In this document: in pieces, positions 7,276 through 16,422 of the stretch
Position numbering within the stretch: position 1 is the first letter of the stretch
How the letters are laid out: every line of letters begins with the position of its first letter
Assembly: GCA_934202525.1 (NCBI GenBank)
Contig: CAKPYB010000043.1
Location: 1 to 24,307, forward strand
Direction: 5' to 3'
DNA length: 24,307 bases
From: an uncultured Prevotella sp.
GTDB lineage: Bacteria > Bacteroidota > Bacteroidia > Bacteroidales > Bacteroidaceae
Made by a program: the position numbers and the translations under genes
Notes under the pieces: model-generated
The model's input: only the letters and a program-made list of their open reading frames with translations
The model's database searches: none
What the model was told of the DNA's origin: nothing

Positions 7276-8022
7276 TTACGAGAGAATTTGAGTGAGGAAA
7301 ACATCTGAAAACAGAATCAAAACACTAGAACAGACAACAGCATCGGTTGACGATTTTCCAACCTCAACAGATCCACCTTCTACGGTATAACCGAAATAAG
7401 AAGATACGCTGGAAATGATGAATGCAAAGAAAAGACTCTTGATGATGCTCATCCATACAAACCATTGGTTAAATGAATGTTGCAAGCCAAGTGTCAGATC
7501 ATCTGGTGGTAGGATATGCCCAATATACGCTGTTCCGTAGGCGCCGATAATACCCATGCCAGAGCTGAAGATAACCAGGAATGGCATGATGGTAACCAAA
7601 CCGAGAATTTTAGGCAGAATGAGGTAACATGCTGAATTCACTCCCATGATATCAAGGGCATCAATCTGTTGGGTGACACGCATCGTTCCCAACTCCGAAG
7701 CGATATTAGAGCCCACTTTGCCTGCGAGAATCAGACACATGATACTTGATGAGAACTCCAGAAGCATGATTTCTCGGGTGGTGTAGCCGGAAACCCATCT
7801 TGGCATCCAAGGGCTCTGGATGTTCAATTTCATCTGGATGCAGATAACGGCTCCAATGAAGAAGGATATCAGTAAGACGATACCTATAGAGTCAACACCC
7901 AATTGCGACATCTCCTTGATGTATTGTTTCAAGAACATGCGCATGCGCTCAGGACGGGAAAAAGAACGTCCCATCAATATGAGATATTTACCGAAGGTGG
8001 TAAGCCATTTTTCTATTAACAT
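7276..8022 (-). CDS. mlaE: MlaE-type ABC transporter permease
   Basis: The 248-residue membrane protein is an MlaE/YrbE permease, the inner membrane core of an MCE lipid transporter. Visible hallmarks are an amphipathic start (MLIEKWLTTFGKYLILMGRSF), the conserved segment LAGKVGSNIASELGTMRVTQQIDALDIMGVN in the middle, read here in parts, and about five hydrophobic segments, ending in a C-terminal one around VVCSSVLILFSDVFLTQIL. It is followed after 3 bases by the ATPase gene. A minus-strand TAATTTTGCA promoter element lies about 24 bases upstream of the ATG. Confidence 0.93.
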   Translation of the reverse strand: MLIEKWLTTFGKYLILMGRSFSRPERMRMFLKQYIKEMSQLGVDSIGIVLLISFFIGAVICIQMKLNIQSPWMPRWVSGYTTREIMLLEFSSSIMCLILAGKVGSNIASELGTMRVTQQIDALDIMGVNSACYLILPKILGLVTIMPFLVIFSSGMGIIGAYGTAYIGHILPPDDLTLGLQHSFNQWFVWMSIIKSLFFAFIISSVSSYFGYTVEGGSVEVGKSSTDAVVCSSVLILFSDVFLTQILS

Positions 8023-8045
8023 GCTATTATAAAACTGAATTTTGC

Positions 8046-8055
8046 TGCAAAATTA
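8046..8055 (-). promoter_or_regulatory. -7 promoter element for mlaE-mlaF
   Basis: On the minus strand this reads TAATTTTGCA, a match to TAnnTTTG plus the CA extension seen at other promoters in the window. The mlaE ATG is 23 bases downstream. It is divergent from the lptB promoter 75 bp away. Confidence 0.65.
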
Positions 8056-8129
8056 ACCAAAATCCTCTAAAAAACTGCAATATTATGAATAGTTTTTGAT
8101 TTTATAAGCGATATTTCCTTTATTTTTAG

Positions 8130-8139
8130 TATTTTTGCA
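8130..8139 (+). promoter_or_regulatory. -7 promoter element for lptB
   Basis: TATTTTTGCA matches the local -7 consensus and lies 16 bases before the lptB ATG, leaving a leader of only about a dozen bases. No clear -33 element is seen. Confidence 0.6.
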
Positions 8140-8155
8140 GCCAAATTAGCTAATT

Positions 8156-8980
8156 ATGGACGAAATTAACAATAACGAACAGCAAAATCAGAATTCTCTG
8201 GTTTTGCGAACTGAGGGATTGGTGAAGCGCTATGGTAAACGAACGGTTGCCAATGGAGTTTCTATCAATGTGAAGCAAGGAGAAATTGTGGGATTGCTGG
8301 GACCTAATGGTGCCGGTAAGACAACTTCTTTCTATATGACAACTGGACTTGTTGTGCCTAATGAGGGACATGTCTTTCTGGGAGATCAGGAAATTACTGA
8401 TTTCCCTGTATACAAACGTGCCCGTGCGGGAATCGGATACCTGCCTCAGGAGGCCAGTGTTTTCCGCAAGATGAGTGTTGAGGACAATATACTTTCAGTC
8501 TTGGAAATGACAGGAAAACCACGTAGTTATCAGTTGCAGAAGTTGGAGAGTCTTATTAACGAGTTTCGTCTCAATAAGGTTCGTAAGAACAAGGGTGACC
8601 AGCTTTCCGGAGGTGAGCGTCGCCGTACAGAGATTGCCCGTTGCCTGGCTATTGACCCAAAGTTTATCATGCTCGATGAGCCATTTGCTGGTGTTGACCC
8701 TATTGCGGTAGAAGATATTCAGCATATTGTATGGCAGTTGAAGTATCGCAATATCGGTATTTTGATTACCGACCATAATGTACAGGAGACTCTGACCATT
8801 ACAGACAGAGCCTATCTGCTGTTCGAAGGAAAGATTCTTTTCCAGGGCAAACCGGAGGAATTGGCAGAGAATAAGATTGTGCGCGAAAAGTATCTGAGTA
8901 ACAGTTTTGTGCTCAGAAAGAAGGACTTTCAGCTCATAGATGAGCAAAAAAGAGCCAAAGAAGCAGCGACTGATGGTTAA
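8156..8980 (+). CDS. lptB: LPS export ABC transporter ATPase LptB
   Basis: LptB powers extraction of lipopolysaccharide from the inner membrane by the LptFG permease. The 274-residue protein shows Walker [10 protein letters not shown] (49-57), Q-loop Gln98 in [16 protein letters not shown], signature [13 protein letters not shown] (150-162), Walker [14 protein letters not shown] with Glu175, and switch His207 in [16 protein letters not shown].... and [10 protein letters not shown] are characteristic of LptB. It is longer than the roughly 240-residue E. coli protein owing to a polar N-terminal extension of about 15 residues and a charged C-terminal tail. It is divergent from mlaEF; permease genes are not in the window. 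Confidence 0.95.
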   Translation: MDEINNNEQQNQNSLVLRTEGLVKRYGKRTVANGVSINVKQGEIVGLLGPNGAGKTTSFYMTTGLVVPNEGHVFLGDQEITDFPVYKRARAGIGYLPQEASVFRKMSVEDNILSVLEMTGKPRSYQLQKLESLINEFRLNKVRKNKGDQLSGGERRRTEIARCLAIDPKFIMLDEPFAGVDPIAVEDIQHIVWQLKYRNIGILITDHNVQETLTITDRAYLLFEGKILFQGKPEELAENKIVREKYLSNSFVLRKKDFQLIDEQKRAKEAATDG

Positions 8981-9028
8981 AAAATCATTTTTTTCTCTTA
9001 TATATTAGGTATATCCATTAAAAATGTG

Positions 9029-9038
9029 TAATTTTGCA
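9029..9038 (+). promoter_or_regulatory. -7 promoter element for tig
   Basis: TAATTTTGCA matches the local -7 consensus. The tig ATG is 74 bases downstream, so this transcript has a longer AT-rich leader than its neighbours. Confidence 0.65.
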
Positions 9039-9112
9039 AGCCAATTGCGGTTATACACGAAAACTGTAGAATTAAAGAAAATATTAACAATAATAAAATA
9101 ACAAATATCAAG

Positions 9113-10471
9113 ATGAAAATTTCATTTGAAAATCCTGACAAGATTAATGGTCTTTTGACCCTCGTTGTCGAAGAGGAAGATTACAAGAATGATGTCGAGA
9201 AGACATTGAAAGATTATCGTAAGAAGGCTAATGTTCCAGGTTTCCGTCCTGGTCAGGCTCCTATGGGTATGATTAAGCGTCAGTTCGGTCCATCTGTAAA
9301 AATGGAAGCTATCAACAAGCTCGTTGGTCAGCAGATTTACAAGTATGTACAGGACAACAATATCCAGATGCTCGGTGAGCCTCTCCCATCAGAGAAGCAG
9401 GAGCCAGCTGACTTGGAGAATGGTACTTCTTTCACATTTATGTTTGATATCGCTGTTGCTCCAGAGTTCAAGGTAACTCTCAATGGTCGCGACAAGGTTG
9501 ATTATTATAACATCACAGTTGATGATAAGATTCTCGATCAGCAGATTGATATGTACGCTCAGCGTGCAGGTAGCTATGAGAAGGCTGAGAAGTACGAGGA
9601 GAATGACCTTTTGAAGGGTGACTTGCGTGAGCTTGATGAAAATGGCAATACCAAGGAAGGTGGTATCACTGTAGAGGGTGCTATCCTGATGCCTAGCTAC
9701 ATCAAGGTTGACGAGCAGAAGAATCTCTTCAACGATGCTAAGCTCGGTGATGTAATCACATTCAACCCTAAGAAGGCTTATCCAGAGAACGATACTGAGG
9801 TTTCTTCACTCCTGAAGATTGAGCGTGAAGCTGTTAAGGACTTGGAGTCAGAGTTCAGCTTCCAGATTACAGAAATCCAGCGTTTCAAGAAGCATGAAAT
9901 CAACGAAGAGCTCTTTAAACAGGTTCTCGGTGAGGATACTGACGTGAAGGACGAGGCTGCTTTCCGTGCTAAGATTGCAGAGGGCTTGCAGGCACAGCTC
10001 GTTAACGATTCTGATTATAAGTTCATTCTCGACGTTCGCGAGCACTGCGAGAAGAAGGTAGGTGAATTGCAGTTCCCAGATGCACTCTTGAAGCGTATCA
10101 TGTTGGCTAACAACAAGGATAAGGGCGAGGAGTTCGTAGAGAAGAACTATGCTGAGAGCATCAAGGAGTTGACATGGCATCTTATCAAGGAGCAGCTCAT
10201 CAAGGCTCAGGATATCAAGGTTGATGATAATGACCTGATGGAGACAGCTAAGGAGGCAGCTCGTGCTCAGTTCGCTCAGTATGGTATGAACAACATTCCT
10301 GAGGAGTACATTGAGAACTATGCTAAGGAAATCCTCAAGAAGGGTGACGCTACAGATGCACTTGTAGATCGCTCTATCGACCGTAAGTTGGCTGCAGCTC
10401 TGAAAACAGCTGTAAAACTCAACGAAAAGGAGATTTCTGTAGAAGATTTCAACAAGATGATGCAGGAATAA
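9113..10471 (+). CDS. tig: Trigger factor, ribosome-associated chaperone
   Basis: Trigger factor binds the ribosome near L23 and protects emerging chains. The N-terminal ribosome-binding domain has the signature GFRPGQAP (43-50) in VPGFRPGQAPMGMIKRQFG. The C-terminal chaperone domain is helical and charged, from about 260 to 452. The middle region (about 162-258) lies where the FKBP-type prolyl isomerase domain normally sits but is poorly conserved: MPSYI stands in for the usual IPGFE, so isomerase activity is doubtful. The length of 452 is slightly above the E. coli protein's 432. Codon use is strongly biased, as in highly expressed genes. It precedes clpP and clpX, the common tig-clpP-clpX order. 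Confidence 0.96.
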   Translation: MKISFENPDKINGLLTLVVEEEDYKNDVEKTLKDYRKKANVPGFRPGQAPMGMIKRQFGPSVKMEAINKLVGQQIYKYVQDNNIQMLGEPLPSEKQEPADLENGTSFTFMFDIAVAPEFKVTLNGRDKVDYYNITVDDKILDQQIDMYAQRAGSYEKAEKYEENDLLKGDLRELDENGNTKEGGITVEGAILMPSYIKVDEQKNLFNDAKLGDVITFNPKKAYPENDTEVSSLLKIEREAVKDLESEFSFQITEIQRFKKHEINEELFKQVLGEDTDVKDEAAFRAKIAEGLQAQLVNDSDYKFILDVREHCEKKVGELQFPDALLKRIMLANNKDKGEEFVEKNYAESIKELTWHLIKEQLIKAQDIKVDDNDLMETAKEAARAQFAQYGMNNIPEEYIENYAKEILKKGDATDALVDRSIDRKLAAALKTAVKLNEKEISVEDFNKMMQE

Positions 10472-10503
10472 CATTTTTTTGAAAAAAAACTTCAAATAAA
10501 TAC

Positions 10504-10572
10504 GAGGTTATCGACTTTTTTTATTATCTTTGTTCCACCGAACGAGAAATAAGGGTCGATAACCTCTTTTTT
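10504..10572. terminator. 12-bp inverted repeat spanning the clpP promoter; probable tig terminator
   Basis: GAGGTTATCGAC (10504-10515) and GTCGATAACCTC (10555-10566) are perfect complements, and TTTTTT follows the right arm. RNA read through from tig would form a 12-bp stem with a 39-base loop and a U-run. The loop contains the clpP -7 element, so RNA started there would lack the left arm. It could instead be two half-sites for a regulator. Confidence 0.65.
10525..10532 (+). promoter_or_regulatory. -7 promoter element for clpP
   Basis: TATCTTTG matches the Bacteroidetes -7 consensus. It lies between the two arms of the 12-bp inverted repeat. Transcription from it would give a leader of about 65-70 bases before the clpP ATG. 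The -33 region coincides with the left arm. Confidence 0.7.
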
Positions 10573-10605
10573 CGTATGGTTTAAGACGTAAAATACTATA
10601 TAGAT

Positions 10606-11268
10606 ATGAACGATTTTAGAAAATATGCAACCAAGCATCTTGGTATGAATGGTATGGTGCTTGATGATGTTATTAAGGCACAGGCTCAGTATATGAACCC
10701 TTACATCTTGGAGGAGCGTCAGTTGAACGTTACTCAGATGGATGTATTCTCTCGCTTAATGATGGACCGTATCATCTTCCTGGGTACACAGATTGATGAC
10801 TACACCGCAAATACATTGCAGGCGCAATTGCTGTATCTGGATTCAGTAGATAGTGGCAAAGATATTTCTATCTATTTGAATAGTCCTGGTGGTAGCGTTA
10901 CTGCCGGTTTGGGTATTTATGATACCATGCAGTTTATCTCTAGCGATGTAGCTACTATCTGTACAGGTATGGCTGCTTCTATGGCTGCCGTGCTGCTCGT
11001 TTCTGGTCAGGAGGGTAAGCGTTCAGCTTTGCCTCATAGCCGTGTCATGATTCACCAGCCATTAGGTGGCGTTCAGGGTCAGGCTTCTGATATTGAGATT
11101 GAGGCTCGCGAAATCTTGAAGATGAAGAAGGAATTGTATACTATCATTTCAGACCATTCTCATACTCCTTATGATAAGGTTTATGCTGATAGCGACCGTA
11201 ACTATTGGATGACAGCTGAAGAAGCCAAGGAATATGGAATGATAGATAATGTGTTGGTTCGTAAATAA
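10606..11268 (+). CDS. clpP: ATP-dependent Clp protease proteolytic subunit
   Basis: This 220-residue serine protease forms the barrel that ClpX feeds. The nucleophile Ser125 is in GMAASMA and the general base His150 in RVMIHQPLGG. The third triad position, 49 residues after the His as in E. coli ClpP, is Asn199 (in DSDRNYWMTAEEA) rather than Asp. The LNSPGGSVTAG oxyanion strand and the C-terminal EAKEYGMIDNVL are intact, so the enzyme is probably active, perhaps with altered kinetics or oligomer dependence. It has its own promoter after tig, and clpX follows 65 bases later in the same direction, so the two may share a transcript. Confidence 0.97.
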   Translation: MNDFRKYATKHLGMNGMVLDDVIKAQAQYMNPYILEERQLNVTQMDVFSRLMMDRIIFLGTQIDDYTANTLQAQLLYLDSVDSGKDISIYLNSPGGSVTAGLGIYDTMQFISSDVATICTGMAASMAAVLLVSGQEGKRSALPHSRVMIHQPLGGVQGQASDIEIEAREILKMKKELYTIISDHSHTPYDKVYADSDRNYWMTAEEAKEYGMIDNVLVRK

Positions 11269-11333
11269 CGAATTGTTTTAAGTAAATATGCGTATATATA
11301 ATAAGGTGCGCAAGAAGAGATAATAATTATAAT

Positions 11334-12563
11334 ATGCCAAAGAAAGTATGTAGCTTCTGTGGAAGATCAGAAAATGAAGTCAGATTACTCATCACGGGTA
11401 TCAATGGCTTCATTTGCGAAGATTGTGCTAAGCAGGCTTATGAAATTATACAGTCTACAGGGGTCTTGGCTCCTAAAGCTGGGGAGGGTAAGTTTGTTCT
11501 CAAAGAGGTGCCAAAGCCTGTAGAGATCAAAAAATACCTGGATGAATATATCATCGGTCAGGATCAGGCTAAGCGCAATTTGGCTGTCGCTGTATATAAC
11601 CACTACAAGCGTTTGCAGCAGCCAAAGGATGAAGATGGTGTAGAAATCGAAAAGAGTAATATCATCATGGTTGGTAGTACCGGTACAGGTAAAACCTTGT
11701 TGGCGCGTACAATAGCCAAGATGTTGGATGTTCCTTTCACCATTGTTGATGCCACTGTATTTACTGAAGCAGGTTATGTGGGTGAAGACGTTGAAAGCAT
11801 CTTGTCGCGTCTGTTGCAGGTTGCTGATTATGATGTGGCTGCAGCAGAAAGGGGAATTGTGTTCATTGATGAGATTGATAAGATAGCCCGCAAGAGCGAT
11901 AATCCTTCTATCACGCGTGATGTGAGTGGCGAAGGTGTACAGCAGGGATTGTTGAAACTCTTGGAAGGTACCATGGTTAATGTTCCGCCTAAGGGTGGAC
12001 GCAAGCATCCTGATCAGGATTATATCCATGTAGATACCAAGAATATCCTGTTTATCTGTGGTGGTGCTTTTGACGGTATTGAGCGTAAAATAGCTCAGCG
12101 TATGAATACGCACGTAGTAGGCTATAATTCGGTTCAGAATGTAGCTAAGATAGATAAGAAGGATTTGATGCAGTATATCCTTCCACAGGATTTGAAGTCT
12201 TTTGGCTTGATACCTGAAATTATCGGCCGTTTACCTGTGCTTACTTATCTCAATCCGTTGGATAGGGAGGCTTTGCGCAAAATCTTGGTTGAACCTAAGA
12301 ATTCTATTGTCAAGCAATATCAGAAATTGTTTGAGATGGATGGCATTAAATTGAAGTTTGATGAAGATGCTCTCGATTATATCGTAGATAAGGCGGTAGA
12401 GTATAAATTGGGTGCTCGCGGACTTCGTTCAATTGTTGAAGCTGTGATGATGGATGCTATGTTTGAGATTCCATCAGAGAAGGTTAAATCATTTACTGTT
12501 ACGCTGGAGTATACCAAGCAACAGTTGGATAAATCTCATCTCGGACAGTTGGAAACAGCATAA
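11334..12563 (+). CDS. clpX: ATP-dependent Clp protease ATPase subunit ClpX
   Basis: ClpX unfolds substrates and threads them into ClpP. The 409-residue protein begins with a C4 zinc-binding domain (Cys6, Cys9, Cys28, Cys31). The AAA+ module has Walker A GSTGTGKT (114-121), pore loop GYVG (147-150), Walker B IVFIDEID (175-182), the RKH loop (223-225) and GARGLR for sensor 2 (360-365). The ClpP-docking loop, IGF in E. coli, aligns with VGY at 262-264 (HVVGYNS). [13 protein letters not shown] supports ClpX rather than ClpA or HslU. Length is close to the E. coli protein (424). Confidence 0.98.
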   Translation: MPKKVCSFCGRSENEVRLLITGINGFICEDCAKQAYEIIQSTGVLAPKAGEGKFVLKEVPKPVEIKKYLDEYIIGQDQAKRNLAVAVYNHYKRLQQPKDEDGVEIEKSNIIMVGSTGTGKTLLARTIAKMLDVPFTIVDATVFTEAGYVGEDVESILSRLLQVADYDVAAAERGIVFIDEIDKIARKSDNPSITRDVSGEGVQQGLLKLLEGTMVNVPPKGGRKHPDQDYIHVDTKNILFICGGAFDGIERKIAQRMNTHVVGYNSVQNVAKIDKKDLMQYILPQDLKSFGLIPEIIGRLPVLTYLNPLDREALRKILVEPKNSIVKQYQKLFEMDGIKLKFDEDALDYIVDKAVEYKLGARGLRSIVEAVMMDAMFEIPSEKVKSFTVTLEYTKQQLDKSHLGQLETA

Positions 12564-12565
12564 AT

Positions 12566-12591
12566 CAGTTGGGCTTTTCGCCCAATTGAAT
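12566..12591 (+). terminator. Hairpin after clpX, weak terminator
   Basis: CAGTTGGGC and GCCCAATTG pair around a TTTTC loop, nine pairs with one G-T. It directly follows the clpX stop codon. No T-run follows, so it may protect the mRNA 3' end or only partly stop transcription into recQ. Confidence 0.55.
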
Positions 12592-12639
12592 GCTATTTAA
12601 TCGTATATATAGACATATATAATATAATAATAGGTGGAT

Positions 12640-14820
12640 ATGACAGAACAGGTTAATCTTACAGGACAGTTGAAGCATTATTTCGGCTTCGATTCGTTTA
12701 AGGGTGATCAAGAGGCAATCATCAGAAATTTGATGAGTGGCAATGATACTTTTGTATTGATGCCTACAGGTGGCGGTAAGAGTTTGTGTTACCAGTTGCC
12801 TTCGCTCATTATGGAGGGCACAGCTATTGTGATTTCTCCTCTGATTGCTTTGATGAAAAACCAGGTAGATGTTATTAATGGTTTGAGTGAAAGTGATGGC
12901 GTGGCTCATTATCTCAATTCATCATTGAATAAGTCGGCTATTGAGAAGGTGAAGAATGATATTCTCAATGGTACGACCAAACTCCTGTATGTTGCACCTG
13001 AATCTCTGACTAAAGAAGATAATGTTGAGTTTCTTAAAACGGTAAAGATATCGTTCTATGCAATTGACGAGGCTCACTGTATCTCTGAGTGGGGACACGA
13101 TTTCAGACCAGAGTATCGTCGTATTCGCCCTATTATTAACGAAATAGGTGTTGCACCTGTGATAGCGCTTACAGCTACTGCAACAGATAAGGTACGTACT
13201 GATATCAAGAAAAACTTAGGCATCATGGATGCCAAAGAATTCAAGAGTTCTTTTAACCGCCCTAACTTGTATTATGAGGTGCGCCCGAAGAACAAGGATA
13301 TCGATCGTCAGATCATCATGTTTATTCGTCAACACAAAGGAAAGAGTGGTATTATCTATTGTCTCTCCCGTAAGAAAGTAGAGGAATTGGCAGAGGTATT
13401 GAAAGCCAATGAAATCAAAGCGGCTCCTTATCATGCCGGTCTTGATTCGGCTACCCGTTCTCAAACCCAGGATGATTTTCTGATGGAGCGTATTGATGTC
13501 ATTGTTGCTACTATCGCCTTCGGAATGGGTATCGATAAACCTGATGTCCGTTTTGTTATTCATTATGATATACCCAAGAGCTTGGAAGGTTATTATCAGG
13601 AAACGGGTAGAGCCGGACGTGATGGAGGCGAGGGCATCTGTATCGCCTTCTATGCCCGTAAAGACCTCAGAAAACTGGAGAAGTTTATGGAGAACAAACC
13701 TGTAGCAGAACAGGATATCGGCAGACAGTTGTTGCAGGAAACGGCTGCCTATGCTGAATCGTCTGTCTGTCGCAGGAAAATGTTGCTTCATTATTTTGGT
13801 GAGGAATATCATGAAGAAAACTGCCATAACTGCGACAACTGCCTGCATCCTACAGAAAAATTCGAGGCTAAGGATGCGCTGCTCGTTGTTTTGGAGTCTG
13901 TTGCTGCGGTGAAGGAGAATTTCCGCCAGGAATATATCATCGATTTTGTAAAGGGACGTGCTACTGATGATATCGTTTCTCACAAGCATGATGAACTGGA
14001 GGAGTTTGGAGCAGGAGAAGATATGGATGCCAAAGTTTGGAATCCTGTTATCCGTCAGGCGTTGATAGCCGGTTATCTCAAGAAAGATGTAGAGAACTAT
14101 GGCCTTTTGAAGTTGACAGCTGCGGGTAAGCGTTTCATTAAGAATCCTGAATCATTCATGATCGTTGCCGATAAGGAATTCTCTGATGATTTTGATGGAG
14201 CGCCTCTGAGCGAGCATAATACAGGTGCTTTGGATCAGACACTTTTCTCCATGTTGAAAGACTTGCGTAAGACAGTAGCAAAGAAGCATAAATTGCCGCC
14301 TTATGTTATTTTCCAGGATATTTCTCTGGAACAGATGGCAACGATGTATCCTGTAGATATGCAGGAATTGCAGAACATACAGGGAGTTGGAGCCGGTAAG
14401 GCAAAGAGGTATGGTAAGGAGTTCTGTAAATTGATCAATCAGTATTGTGAAGAGAATCTGATAGAGCGTCCTGAGGAATTACGTGTCAGAACAGTTGCCA
14501 AGAAATCAGTCTTGAAGGTAAGCATCATTCAGAGCATAGACCGCCAGATAGATCTTGATGATTTGGCAGAAGCAAAAGGTTTGGATTTCTCAGAATTACT
14601 TGACGAAATAGAGGCAATCGTTTACAGCGGTACCAAGCTGAATATCGATTATTTCATAGAGGAAGTTGTGGATGATGACCATGTAGATGACATCTACGAT
14701 TACTTCATGGAGAGCGATACTGATGATTTGAATGCGGCTCAAGATGAATTGGGTGAAGACTACAATGAAGACGAAATTCGACTCGTCAGAATCAAGTTTT
14801 TGTCCGAACAAGCCAACTAA
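12640..14820 (+). CDS. recQ: ATP-dependent DNA helicase RecQ
   Basis: RecQ is a 3'-5' DNA helicase in recombination and replication-fork repair. The 726-residue protein has the Walker A motif MPTGGGKS (41-48), the DEAH box (143-146) in AIDEAHCISEWGHDFRP, motif III ALTATATDKV, motif VI QETGRAGRDG (320-329) and the RecQ zinc site (Cys377, Cys395, Cys398, Cys401). A winged-helix region follows, and an HRDC domain lies at about 528-603 (QNIQGVGAGKAKRYG). About 120 further residues form a helical, acidic tail resembling the helix-turn-helix extension of longer RecQ proteins. I choose the ATG at 12640; a GTG six bases earlier is in frame. TAGGTGG just before it is a poorly spaced ribosome-binding candidate. 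Confidence 0.96.
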   Translation: MTEQVNLTGQLKHYFGFDSFKGDQEAIIRNLMSGNDTFVLMPTGGGKSLCYQLPSLIMEGTAIVISPLIALMKNQVDVINGLSESDGVAHYLNSSLNKSAIEKVKNDILNGTTKLLYVAPESLTKEDNVEFLKTVKISFYAIDEAHCISEWGHDFRPEYRRIRPIINEIGVAPVIALTATATDKVRTDIKKNLGIMDAKEFKSSFNRPNLYYEVRPKNKDIDRQIIMFIRQHKGKSGIIYCLSRKKVEELAEVLKANEIKAAPYHAGLDSATRSQTQDDFLMERIDVIVATIAFGMGIDKPDVRFVIHYDIPKSLEGYYQETGRAGRDGGEGICIAFYARKDLRKLEKFMENKPVAEQDIGRQLLQETAAYAESSVCRRKMLLHYFGEEYHEENCHNCDNCLHPTEKFEAKDALLVVLESVAAVKENFRQEYIIDFVKGRATDDIVSHKHDELEEFGAGEDMDAKVWNPVIRQALIAGYLKKDVENYGLLKLTAAGKRFIKNPESFMIVADKEFSDDFDGAPLSEHNTGALDQTLFSMLKDLRKTVAKKHKLPPYVIFQDISLEQMATMYPVDMQELQNIQGVGAGKAKRYGKEFCKLINQYCEENLIERPEELRVRTVAKKSVLKVSIIQSIDRQIDLDDLAEAKGLDFSELLDEIEAIVYSGTKLNIDYFIEEVVDDDHVDDIYDYFMESDTDDLNAAQDELGEDYNEDEIRLVRIKFLSEQAN

Positions 14821-14887
14821 TCACGTTAAATAGCATTAATAAGGTAAGATTTTCGTGAAAAGCGAACTCTATCTGAGAAATTATTGC

Positions 14888-14897
14888 TAAATTTGCA
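14888..14897 (+). promoter_or_regulatory. -7 promoter element for guaB
   Basis: TAAATTTGCA matches TAnnTTTG with the CA extension, 26 bases before the guaB ATG. The -33 region is not recognisable. Confidence 0.65.
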
Positions 14898-14905
14898 CGC
14901 AATAA

Positions 14906-16408
<1,503 letters not shown>

Positions 16409-16422
16409 TATAATTAGGAAAT

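Noticed and set aside
9848..10495. A 215-codon open frame antisense to tig
   Set aside because: It is Leu- and Cys-rich from the complement of the Glu/Lys/Gln-rich C-terminal part of trigger factor; no independent evidence of a gene.
12634..12639. GTG as recQ start
   Set aside because: The ATG six bases later fits the usual start of the protein, and the G-rich stretch would be used as ribosome site rather than as coding sequence. The difference is only two residues.
13216..13989. A 257-codon open frame antisense to recQ
   Set aside because: recQ motifs cover the same bases on the plus strand; the minus-strand frame has no start context or family features.
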